A stretch of 64,000 bases of DNA, taken from NCBI GenBank assembly GCA_900618065.1, contig UYIL01000003.1, positions 62,001 through 126,000 on the forward strand, written 5' to 3'. The position numbers and the translations under genes were made by a program. Origin of the DNA: Streptococcus thermophilus (lineage in GTDB: Bacteria > Actinomycetota > Actinomycetes > Mycobacteriales > Mycobacteriaceae). This document shows positions 16,026-28,381 of this stretch, piece by piece; the first letter of the stretch is position 1, and each line of letters opens with the position of its first letter. The notes under the pieces were generated by a model that did no database searches, had not been told where the DNA came from, and worked only from the letters and a program-made list of their open reading frames with translations.

Positions 16026-16436
16026 ATCGCCACCTTTGCGCCATTCCCACGACCAATATTTGACCAGCTGATCTGACGACAGGCCAAACTCACGTGCAAG
16101 ATCCATCGCAGTCTCGCCGGCGAGGTGGCGTTCGACAACTTCCTTCTTAGTCTCAAACAAGTACTGCTGCTTTGTCGGCTTCTCCACGAGACATAGACTG
16201 CCATGCAGGACAAACCGACGGTAGAGACAACGGACGGCATCTCTTGAGACCCCAAGGACACTCGCAGCAGCTAGAGAACCCATACCCTGCTCAAAAAGAT
16301 CTACCAACTGCTCACGCTGATGTTCACTCAGCGAACTTCGTGCTCTCAACGAAAACTGCTCCCCACTAGTCGGTAACTGATTTCTCAGTCCAACTAATGG
16401 GGAGCAGTTCAGGGTTTGCGCTATGTGGACGACGTA

Positions 16437-16483
16437 AACCCCCGGGGGGGGTGACGGTGATCGGTGTCGTTGTCCCGGGGGTT
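16437..16483 (-). terminator. Terminator at the end of the rRNA operon
   Basis: AACCCCCGGG and CCCGGGGGTT form a perfect 10-bp stem just past the 5S gene. On the minus strand it ends in GGGGGTTT. The T run is short. The IS3-type element inserted right after it, so it also insulates the element from rRNA transcription. Confidence 0.6.
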
Positions 16484-16516
16484 AGGGGTGTATTGAGTTG
16501 TTTTTGTTGAGTTGTT

Positions 16517-16635
16517 GGTCGGCGGTAACTTACTCTCCCACACCCTCCCGGGTGCAGTACCATCAGCGCGGGTGGGCTTAGCTTCCGGGTTCGGAATGGG
16601 ACCGGGCGTTTCCCCACCGCTATCAACCACCGACA
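16517..16635 (-). rRNA. rrf: 5S ribosomal RNA
   Basis: Minus strand begins about GTGTCGGTGGTTGATAGCGG, continues with the conserved CCCATTCCGAACCCGGAAG and GATGGTACTGCACC segments and ends near ACCGCCGACC. About 119 nt; ends are accurate to a few bases. Third gene of the operon. Confidence 0.93.
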
Positions 16636-16746
16636 CATCTATCAGGGTGTGTCATGGTGACCACCACACGCGGTGTGTGGTGTGGTCGGTTATCAAATTA
16701 TCTGCGGCACCCCGACACGGGCGGCGGGTGTGTGGTGTGTCAGATA

Positions 16747-16766
16747 CTGCATAGTGGACGCGAACA
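16747..16766 (-). other. 3' arm of the pre-23S processing stem
   Basis: In the transcript this 23S-5S spacer segment (TGTTCGCGTCCACTATGCAG) can pair along 20 nt with the 16S-23S spacer segment at 20027-20046, with two G-U pairs and no mismatch. The helix would enclose 23S rRNA, as in RNase III processing stems. Confidence 0.65.
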
Positions 16767-16804
16767 GTGCGCAATTGTTTGTGGTGTTTGTGCACGGTGT
16801 TTTG

Positions 16805-21925
<5,121 letters not shown>

Positions 21926-22538
21926 AACAGTTTCAACAAAACACAGTGAAACAGGCCGTGAAAAGCCCAAAACCCAACCAAAACAAAACCACCCACACAC
22001 CAACACACAAAAGCGCCAGTGTGCGGACTGGCAATCCTAAAATTACCGAACAAACCAAAAAAGGCTCATCCACATGTTGCTCCTCATCCCTGACGGGGAA
22101 AAAAGAAAAAGCAACAAAAAAAATTCCAATCAGCCACATACGACCAACCAGCACAGTGACACCCCATCAATAGGTTCAGGCACCACCGACCAGCACACAC
22201 CACACACAAAAACATGCAGGCATCAAAAAGGCCGCACACAACCAACCAAAAAAACATTGGCACACTATCGAGTTCTCACACAACACACGCACACCCAAAC
22301 ACACCCGAAACAAACCGGACCTGCTCGAAGTAGCCTGAACGACCCTACAAACACACCCACACACAAAGCAAACCAAAACCCGGTGCAGATAACATCTGTC
22401 AGAATCTCCGCCAACGATTGTTTTCCTACCGCCATCTCACCAAACCACACAGTCCGGCGGGGCGTTGTCGGTCACGCTGACTCACATAAAGCTACACACC
22501 AACCACCAACAACACAAACCCCCAGCACAACAAAGGTT
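21926..22538 (-). other. rRNA operon leader and promoter region
   Basis: 613 bp without a gene. On the minus strand it contains a likely promoter (22386-22414), a TGAGAACTCGATAGTGTGCC box (about 22257-22276) of the type found in actinobacterial rRNA leaders, T/G-rich low-complexity leader RNA, and a T-run region near 22110. Open frames called here on either strand have skewed composition and are not genes. Confidence 0.6.
22386..22414 (-). promoter_or_regulatory. Candidate rRNA operon promoter
   Basis: Minus strand -35 TTGGCG (22409-22414), 17-bp spacer, -10 TATCTG (22386-22391), about 460 bp upstream of 16S and upstream of the conserved leader box. Additional promoters may exist. Confidence 0.45.
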
Positions 22539-23609
22539 TTAAGTGTCTCCGCCGACGCTAGACATGCGCCTGATGTTGTCGGTCGTGAGGTTGATCTTGC
22601 CTGAAATATAGAGCGCGATGAGCACTAATCCGATGAGTGCCACACCAGCGGAGATGGCGAGCACCGCGAAAGAAGATCGGCCAGATTGAGCACCCTGACC
22701 GAACTGGAGGAGGTCTCGCACCCCGAACCAGAGTAGGAATCCTGCCGCCGGTGTGAATGCGGACGCCTTGGAACCGGTGCCTGCACAGAAAATTCCGAAG
22801 GCCGCCACCGCGATCGACACCACGATGAACGCATGCGTTTTAACGCCGGCAGGGTCTATCGGGAGAAGAATGCTCCCCGCAGCTGCAATGACGCCGAAGA
22901 TAGCTCCCGAAGCAATGCTCACTAAGAGCGCGTGCACCGCCCACGTCTTTCGTGTGAATCCGTAGGAATGCGCCACTAGTGGGCTGTGTCCACCTGTTGA
23001 AGCCTCGGTACCGAACCAGAAGAAGAACAGCAACACAGGCAGCGCCCGCACGATGGAAGACAGCGTGGAGTTGTCCAGGAACGTTGAGATGAAGGTCGTC
23101 AGAGCAAGCGCGGCACCTCCGATAACAGCGCCGATCATTGGCGGCCACCACATGGTCTGCACTAACAGCGAACCGGAAGGACGGATGCGTTGGGATTCCG
23201 TCTCGCCTAAGCGCGCCTGATCACCGACAGCGTCGTGCGTGGCCACGAAAACCAGCCCACAGAACGCAGCGATGAGCGCTCCGGTCACCCCCTTCACTCC
23301 AGGCACGAAAATGAGGTACATCAGGCCAGCGGTAACCACGACGGGTGCGGTCACAATGAGTAGCTGACTACGCGCCCTGGCTGCATTCATTCCCAACGCC
23401 CGGAAAAGGTTCTTCTCTGGGTACAGAGCCTCGAGCGTAGTGAGCGTGCCTATGAGGCTGCCGCCTATGACTGCCGTCCAGCTGCCCACCCATGCTCCAG
23501 CGACCAGAAAGACCAGCGCAATGGGCATCAGGAGAAAGCGCAGTCGCGAGCCCGCCTTGAATTGGTGCCATAGGAACGTGGTCTCGAGTGCTGTTTTCGT
23601 CGCTGCCAT
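22539..23609 (-). CDS. ABC transporter permease of the GntR-regulated operon
   Basis: 356 residues with about ten hydrophobic segments and no soluble domain. Sequence is typical of membrane subunits in YtrA-controlled ABC operons; no substrate motif is visible. It follows the ATPase gene with a 2-bp gap and is the last gene of the operon gntR-ATPase-permease. Such systems respond to cell-wall-active antibiotics in other Gram-positives, which suggests but does not prove an envelope-stress role. The rRNA operon promoter region lies directly downstream. Confidence 0.8.
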   Translation of the reverse strand: MAATKTALETTFLWHQFKAGSRLRFLLMPIALVFLVAGAWVGSWTAVIGGSLIGTLTTLEALYPEKNLFRALGMNAARARSQLLIVTAPVVVTAGLMYLIFVPGVKGVTGALIAAFCGLVFVATHDAVGDQARLGETESQRIRPSGSLLVQTMWWPPMIGAVIGGAALALTTFISTFLDNSTLSSIVRALPVLLFFFWFGTEASTGGHSPLVAHSYGFTRKTWAVHALLVSIASGAIFGVIAAAGSILLPIDPAGVKTHAFIVVSIAVAAFGIFCAGTGSKASAFTPAAGFLLWFGVRDLLQFGQGAQSGRSSFAVLAISAGVALIGLVLIALYISGKINLTTDNIRRMSSVGGDT

Positions 23610-23611
23610 GG

Positions 23612-24436
23612 CTAGCTCACCTCCAGCAGGGCTTCAATGACGTTACCCAGGTCGGCGGGCGCGGTTCGGGCCGACAGACCTGCGGCGTTCGTGGCGGGGA
23701 GAAGGGCGCGGGACCCGGCATTGGTGCGTCGATAAGCAACCGCGTGCTCGGGCTCTTCGAAGGATCCCGTCACCACAACATAATCGTCGGCTTGCTCGGC
23801 GTTGATGTGCGCGGCGATGCGGCCGTCGCGGCCGAGGATGATCGCGGAATCGAGCAGCTTGGCGGCGTCCTCGATGTGGTGCGTCGCCATGATGAACGTC
23901 CTGCCGGTACCTGAAAGTTCCAGCAAATGCTGGTAAAAGACATCCGTGTTGTGCGCGTCAAGGCCGACGTAGGGTTCGTCCAGAAGCGTCAGCTCCGCAC
24001 CCGACGCAAGGCCGACAATGTTGCCGACCATCGCGCGCTGACCACGCGACAGCTGCCCATACGCCGACTTCATCGCGTCATCGAGCGCGAAATCAGCGAC
24101 AAGCTTATCGACGACACCCAGGTCCCACCCCGGATACCTCAACTGCGCCCCGGCAAGGATGTCGCGGACCGCCCACGAGCCCGGGTAGGCGACATCAACA
24201 CCGGTCAGGGCGACGCGGTCCATGACGGCGGCGTTGTCGAAGGGCCTTTGTTCAAACACCTCCAGCTCGCCGCCGGATGGCTTCAGCTGGCCGGCGATAA
24301 GGGAGAGCAAGGTGGACTTGCCCACTCCGTTGCGGCCAAGCAGACCGTGGATGCCGCCGGGTTCTAGATCCAACTCAACACCTGCGAGGACAGTCTTCTC
24401 CCGGAAGGTTTTCGTGAGTTCACGTGCGGTAATCAC
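23612..24436 (-). CDS. ABC transporter ATP-binding protein
   Basis: 274 residues. Walker A GLLGRNGVGKSTLL (about 32-45), Q-loop, signature LSRGQRAMVG, Walker B LTLLDEPYVGLD and H-loop ATHHIED are all present. The signature LSRGQ is a variant of LSGGQ. About 60 C-terminal residues form an accessory region (ILGRDGRIAAHINAEQADD...). Start overlaps the end of the GntR gene by 4 bp, so translation is coupled. Confidence 0.93.
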   Translation of the reverse strand: MITARELTKTFREKTVLAGVELDLEPGGIHGLLGRNGVGKSTLLSLIAGQLKPSGGELEVFEQRPFDNAAVMDRVALTGVDVAYPGSWAVRDILAGAQLRYPGWDLGVVDKLVADFALDDAMKSAYGQLSRGQRAMVGNIVGLASGAELTLLDEPYVGLDAHNTDVFYQHLLELSGTGRTFIMATHHIEDAAKLLDSAIILGRDGRIAAHINAEQADDYVVVTGSFEEPEHAVAYRRTNAGSRALLPATNAAGLSARTAPADLGNVIEALLEVS

Positions 24437-24807
24437 TTGTACATTCCTCTACTTTCTGCGACGCGGTCAATGAGGTTGTGCAGGGTGGCCAGGTCATGGC
24501 CGAGGCGAAGTGCTTCGTCGATAAGCGGCGCGATGAAAGCGCCGGGGAACTCCGCTTCGCGCTGCGCGAGGATGCGCTCACGCGCGTCGGGCGTGACAAA
24601 CATGCCGATGCCGCGGCGTTTCTCCAGCACACCGCTGTCTGCGAGGAGCGTGAGCCCTTTGCGCGCGGTGGCGGGGTTGATCTCGTGGAACGCCGCAAGC
24701 TCGTTAGTGCTCGGCGCGCGAGCCCCGGCCTCTAGGTGCCCGTCCACTATCTGGTCTTGAATAAGGCGTGCGATCTGCATGAACAATGGTTCAGTGTCGT
24801 TGCCCAT
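24433..24807 (-). CDS. GntR-family regulator, YtrA subfamily
   Basis: 124 residues; GGAGG precedes the ATG. Winged helix at 10-75 (PLFMQIARLIQDQIVDGHLEAG...STNELAAFHEINPATARKGLTLLADSGVLEKRRG), then a short dimerisation helix region instead of a ligand domain, the YtrA plan. It is the first gene of the ABC operon and is probably its repressor. A 28-bp perfect inverted repeat lies 17-44 bp upstream. Confidence 0.92.
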   Translation of the reverse strand: MGNDTEPLFMQIARLIQDQIVDGHLEAGARAPSTNELAAFHEINPATARKGLTLLADSGVLEKRRGIGMFVTPDARERILAQREAEFPGAFIAPLIDEALRLGHDLATLHNLIDRVAESRGMYK

Positions 24808-24823
24808 CGCAGCCTCCAGTTCG

Positions 24824-24851
24824 ACGGTTGGTTAGTGGTGTAACCAACCGT
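24824..24851 (-). promoter_or_regulatory. Operator: perfect 11-bp inverted repeat upstream of gntR
   Basis: ACGGTTGGTTA and TAACCAACCGT are separated by GTGGTG. Position just upstream of the gntR start and perfect dyad symmetry make it the likely YtrA-type operator. An extra ATAACCG half-site follows at 24852-24858. Confidence 0.7.
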
Positions 24852-25013
24852 ATAACCGATGGGTTGAAATGGCAACATTCTCCGTCAATCGCAACCAGCA
24901 TTCACACATTTACGCAGCTAGAACAATTGCTCCCGACAAGTTCTTTGAAACTAAGGCAAACTGGAATGCGACAAAAGTTATTAGCCAGATGAATAGATAC
25001 GGATTTAGGAGCC

Positions 25014-26204
25014 ATGCTTGAACGCACAGTTGTTTTTGTGGACACGTCATATTTGCTCGCGAGCTTTTACAACTCGTGGGAAACAGGCGCTAGATCGCAG
25101 TTAGAGATTGATCTTCCCGAAGTTGTAGCAAACCTCGGGACCATGATTACCCAGCAACTTCACCAACCCATCCACCGCCAGTTCTGGTACGACGGCATCC
25201 CAGACTCTGGCCCGCACCGCTACCAGCGCGCGCTGCGCACATGCGACGGGGTGCAACTGCGCACCGGCCAGCTCATCGAATGGGGCGAGCGCCGCACCCA
25301 GAAAGGCGTGGACACCCGCCTTGTGGCCGACATCGTGGTCAACGCCATGCGCGGCCAGTACAGCGACTTCGTCCTCGTCAGCGGAGATGCCGACATGATC
25401 CCCGGCGTGGAGGAGGCCACCAACGCCGGCATCCGCGTGCACCTCTACGGCTTCGGGTGGGACTCCATGTCGTCGGCCCTGCGCCACGCATGCGATTCCA
25501 CCACGATCCTCGATCCGCGCGAGGACTTCGCTGAAGCGATGCAACTCCAGGTGCTCGAGGGGCCGCTCCCGCCGACCATTCGCGAGCGCCCGCTTGTGGA
25601 CGCGGTGGATGAAACCGACACCGAAGCCGGCATGTGCGGTGTTCCCCGCCCCGACGGCGAACAACCGTTGTCCCCCCACGTCGCTCAGGCTGAGGCGGAT
25701 GCCGCCACTGTGGATCTCCCGCGGCAAGAGACCGACCAGGCTGAACGAACAGAGCCAGCCGAGCACGTCGAACAGGACGGTCACGAACCGGCTGAGCAGG
25801 TGGTGCCGAAGCCCCGCCCTACTCCTGGCCCACCGTCACCAGCCCAGATGGCCGCCAGCTCACCGAAACCCTCGATGATGGCGCCGCGCAGGAAACTGCG
25901 CTCCCGCTACGTTCCGCTGCCGGAAGAGGTGTGGACATCCTCCGGCTTCCAGACCCCTTTCGACGTGGGCCAGCAGTACGCAACGTGGTGGTACGACAAC
26001 GCCGCATCTTCCGAGCAGCGCGACAAGGCGCATATTCTCTCCGGCGGCGGCCTACCCCCTGAGATCGATAGGCCCCTACTGCAGTTCGCCTGCGAAACCC
26101 TGCACGAGTACACGCTCAGCGAGACCCAGCGCGTCAACCTGCGCGACGGCTTCCACTCGGGGATCCGCGGTGTTCTGATCAACATCCGCCGGACCCAGGG
26201 CTAA
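25014..26204 (+). CDS. NYN-domain protein (PIN-like ribonuclease fold)
   Basis: 396 residues with TTAGGAG before the ATG. The NYN domain covers about residues 1-170: D10 in VVFVDTSYLL, then KGVDTRLVADIVVNAM and VSGDADMIPG supply the acidic residues of the PIN-like active site. So a metal-dependent RNase is likely. A Glu/Pro/Gln-rich linker (about 180-290) leads to a C-terminal helical domain (about 300-396) that I do not recognise. It is convergent with the PspA gene, 3 bp apart. Confidence 0.82.
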   Translation: MLERTVVFVDTSYLLASFYNSWETGARSQLEIDLPEVVANLGTMITQQLHQPIHRQFWYDGIPDSGPHRYQRALRTCDGVQLRTGQLIEWGERRTQKGVDTRLVADIVVNAMRGQYSDFVLVSGDADMIPGVEEATNAGIRVHLYGFGWDSMSSALRHACDSTTILDPREDFAEAMQLQVLEGPLPPTIRERPLVDAVDETDTEAGMCGVPRPDGEQPLSPHVAQAEADAATVDLPRQETDQAERTEPAEHVEQDGHEPAEQVVPKPRPTPGPPSPAQMAASSPKPSMMAPRRKLRSRYVPLPEEVWTSSGFQTPFDVGQQYATWWYDNAASSEQRDKAHILSGGGLPPEIDRPLLQFACETLHEYTLSETQRVNLRDGFHSGIRGVLINIRRTQG

Positions 26205-26207
26205 GCG

Positions 26208-27071
26208 CTAGCGGTTCTCCGCCTGCCCGCCTTCAGCTTCTTCAGCGTTGAGCGGCGCCTGCGGGGCCTCATCGTCAAACCGCTCGAGGGCCTCTTCGTG
26301 CTGCTCCGCCTCAGATCCAGCCGACCCTTGGGTCAGCTCGCCAGTGGACTCCGCCTGCATGGACGCGCGGATCTCGGCGAGCTTCGATGACGCGGCGACA
26401 TCGGTCTGGCCCGACTCGATCTGCGCCATCGCGGTGCTCGCACCAGATTCAGCCAGTTCCTGCTGGCCGAGTGCCGTAGCGTAGCGCTTCTCGATCTTGT
26501 CGCGCACCCCGTCCAAAGTCGGCACATTGTCGTTCTCGCGGAACTGCCCCATGGTGTCCATCGTCTGGGCAGTGTGCTCCTGCATCTTCGCCTGGTCGAC
26601 CTGCTGGCGCAGGCGGTTGACCTCATTCATCTGCTCTTGCAGGCGGGCCTCGGACTGCTTCTGCTGCTGCTCGGCCTGCGCGGCGGCTTGCTCTGCGGCG
26701 CCATACTGCGTGGTCAGCCCCTCAAGCTCCTGCTCGGTGGCCACCAACTGAGCTGCGAGCGTCTCCGCCGTGGTGTTGAACTGCTGCGCCTTCGCGGTGT
26801 CGCCCTCAGCGGTTGCCTGGTCCGCCATCTGCAGCGCCGTTTTGGTCTTCTGTTGCAGGGATGCCTGCTGCTCACGGATACGACCCAGCTTGATCTCCAG
26901 CTGCTTCTTCTGGCCAATGATCTCCGCCGCCTGCTGCGTGATCGCACGGTGCTGGTCCTTTGCAGCGTTCGCAGCCTGCTCGATCTGGATCTTCGGATCC
27001 GCGTTTTCATCAATAGCTGAATCGAAGGATTGCATCAGGTACTTCCAGCCCTTGCTGAACGGGTTAGCCAC
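26208..27071 (-). CDS. PspA/IM30-family membrane stress protein
   Basis: 287 residues, almost entirely helical and rich in Gln, Ala and Glu. The N-terminal amphipathic helix (NPFSKGWKYLMQSFDSAIDE) is the membrane-sensing part of PspA/Vipp1 proteins, followed by the long coiled coil (about 30-220). The C-terminal tail is acidic (EEALERFDDEAPQ). Such proteins form ESCRT-III-like assemblies on damaged membrane. Monocistronic here; no PspBC-like partner is adjacent. Confidence 0.9.
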   Translation of the reverse strand: MANPFSKGWKYLMQSFDSAIDENADPKIQIEQAANAAKDQHRAITQQAAEIIGQKKQLEIKLGRIREQQASLQQKTKTALQMADQATAEGDTAKAQQFNTTAETLAAQLVATEQELEGLTTQYGAAEQAAAQAEQQQKQSEARLQEQMNEVNRLRQQVDQAKMQEHTAQTMDTMGQFRENDNVPTLDGVRDKIEKRYATALGQQELAESGASTAMAQIESGQTDVAASSKLAEIRASMQAESTGELTQGSAGSEAEQHEEALERFDDEAPQAPLNAEEAEGGQAENR

Positions 27072-27148
27072 GGTGAGTCCTTACATTTCGTCGGGAAAGT
27101 TCGCCCCGATTCTACGCGAACGGCTCCCGGCTCACCCGGGCATGAAAA

Positions 27149-27177
27149 ACCGCCCGGCCGTCTGGGGCGCGGGCGGT
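27149..27177 (-). terminator. Terminator after trxA
   Basis: ACCGCCCG pairs with CGGGCGGT; on the minus strand it is followed by five Ts. It lies between the thioredoxin stop and the PspA promoter region. Confidence 0.65.
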
Positions 27178-27202
27178 GAGCAGGGGGGCCGTCGACAAGC
27201 GA

Positions 27203-27577
27203 TTAGCCCTGAGTCTTGTCGTTCTGCTCAGCGATGTCGGCGCGGACCTGCTCCATGTCCACATCGCGGACAGCCTGAATGAACTCCTCAAGGCCAGCCG
27301 GCGGCAGCGCGCCAGACTGGGTGCCCAACAGAATGCCGTCGCGGAATGCGAACAGGGTCGGGATTGACTGGATCTGCAGCGCGGCGGAAAGCCCCTGGTT
27401 AGCCTCGGTATCCAGCTTGGCAAAGGTGATGTCCTCGTGCTTGTCAGAGGCAGCCTCAAACGTCGGGGCGAACGCCTTGCACGGACCGCACCAGTCTGCC
27501 CACGCGTCAACGATCACGACATCGTTGTTCTCAATGGTTTCGGTGAACGTGTCCTCGGTTACATTGATGGTGCTCAT
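27203..27577 (-). CDS. trxA: Thioredoxin
   Basis: 124 residues, thioredoxin fold with redox motif WCGPC (C30, C33) and the cis-proline in SIPTLFAF. Reduces protein disulphides in the cytoplasm using electrons from thioredoxin reductase. GAGAAT precedes the ATG. The C-terminal tail after the fold (DMEQVRADIAEQNDKTQG) is a little longer than in minimal thioredoxins. Divergent from the metal-chaperone-like gene. Confidence 0.93.
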   Translation of the reverse strand: MSTINVTEDTFTETIENNDVVIVDAWADWCGPCKAFAPTFEAASDKHEDITFAKLDTEANQGLSAALQIQSIPTLFAFRDGILLGTQSGALPPAGLEEFIQAVRDVDMEQVRADIAEQNDKTQG

Positions 27578-27672
27578 TTTTATTCTCCTGAGTCTGCTCT
27601 AGTAACGTCTATCGATGAGTACAACCCTATCAAGGGCGCGGACATTCCCCGCAGGCGAGAAAAGGAGTAAGC

Positions 27673-27876
27673 GTGACCAAGAACTACCGGTTCGAGGGCC
27701 CGACAGACACCGATTCCGTGGATACTCTGCAGACCGAAGTGAGCCAGGTGCTGGGCACCCAGGGCGTCGACATCGACACAGAAGCAAAGGTCATGCAGGT
27801 CACAGGTGAAGGCTTCACCGACGCGCAGATCGAGTACGCCGTCGAGTACGCCGGCTTTTCGCTTATCGACGCTTAA
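27673..27876 (+). CDS. HMA-fold-like small protein lacking the CxxC metal site
   Basis: 67 residues, GTG start with AAGGAG. The layout is that of a heavy-metal-associated domain: first strand YRFEG, a helix DTLQTEVSQVLG, strands around DIDTEAKVMQVTGEGF and a final helix and strand (IEYAVEYAGFSLIDA). Where copper chaperones have GMTCxxC it has GPTDTDSV, so it cannot bind copper by the usual site. It lies 65 bp upstream of copZ and in the same direction, suggesting a duplicated chaperone that lost metal binding. Role unknown. Confidence 0.7.
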   Translation: MTKNYRFEGPTDTDSVDTLQTEVSQVLGTQGVDIDTEAKVMQVTGEGFTDAQIEYAVEYAGFSLIDA

Positions 27877-27941
27877 AGCCAACCGCCCTACCATGGGACC
27901 CGTAAGAACAACCGAGTTCCTTTTGGAAGGTGACTACCCCC

Positions 27942-28139
27942 ATGGCACAGACATTCAGTGTTGAAGGCATGACCTGCGAGCACTGCGAGATGAGCGTGTC
28001 CGAGGAGGTCAGCGAGGTCGCCGGCGTAACAGGCGCGACCGCCGACCACAAAGCCGGCACCGTGACCGTCGAGGGCGAGGGCTTCGACCGCGATGCCATC
28101 GCTTCCGCCGTCGCTGAGGCTGGTTACAAGCTGGTTTAG
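27942..28139 (+). CDS. copZ: Copper chaperone (CopZ/HMA domain)
   Basis: 65 residues. ATG 27942 is chosen over a GTG 12 bases earlier because GGAAGG is correctly spaced only for the ATG. Single HMA domain with GMTCEHC (C12, C15) that carries Cu(I) to the ATPase. It precedes the copper ATPase by 242 bp, a gap that holds a large inverted repeat, so the two genes may be expressed unequally. Confidence 0.9.
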   Translation: MAQTFSVEGMTCEHCEMSVSEEVSEVAGVTGATADHKAGTVTVEGEGFDRDAIASAVAEAGYKLV

Positions 28140-28164
28140 AAGGCCCCCGCGGTATCCCTTGCGG

Positions 28165-28255
28165 AAAAGTTGACAAACTCGACACTGGTTTAACCGGCGA
28201 AAACTCGCCAACCTGCACGTTCAGGTCTAGAGCGAAATCGGGTTTGTCAACTTTT
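28165..28255. repeat. Inverted-repeat element with branched fold between copZ and the copper ATPase
   Basis: AAAAGTTGACAAACTCGA (28165-28182) pairs with TCGGGTTTGTCAACTTTT (28238-28255) over 18 positions with one G-U. Inside are two small hairpins: GGCGA/TCGCC (28196-28209) and ACCTG/CAGGT (28211-28226). The whole folds as an outer helix with two inner arms. It has no T run, so it is not a simple terminator. It could be a leader or attenuator, a processing site or a MITE-like repeat. Confidence 0.65.
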
Positions 28256-28381
28256 CTGCATTTGGACCGCTCTGGTGAGGTGCACCACGTTGCACGCCTC
28301 TCGGAATATCTTCCCTTACCTCGCCGTTCCATAGGGTGAGAAAGGTTGAAGCCGCGCTACCCAGGAGGAGATAGATCTACA

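Larger units (their letters stand above)
13681..16349 (-). pseudogene. IS3-family orfA, split by the IS21-type insertion
   Basis: The 5' part (16349 to 16021, TTG start) encodes a helix-turn-helix protein (LSEHQREQLVDLFEQG... KYWSWEWRKGGDDA) and the 3' part (13839 to 13681) encodes LKPKPKGRPKGSAAPKVLTE... and a leucine-zipper-like stretch. Removing 13840-16020 and one GCGTC copy rejoins the reading frame exactly as KGGDDALKPKPKG. So orfA was intact before the insertion. In the present sequence the 5' part runs only a few codons into the insert before a stop at 16005. Confidence 0.88.
12787..16411 (-). mobile_element. IS3-family (IS150-type) element interrupted by an IS21-family element
   Basis: Terminal repeats match at 22 of 26 positions: TGAACTAGCCCCCAATAGTT... 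at the left end (12787) and the inverse of ...AGCAGTTCA at the right end (16411). GGG flanks both sides (12784-12786 and 16412-16414), a 3-bp target duplication typical of IS3. Without the IS21-type insert and one copy of its 5-bp duplication, the element is 1,439 bp, the size of IS150. It carries orfA and orfB with a slippery A7 between them. It lies 3' of the 5S rRNA gene. Confidence 0.88.
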
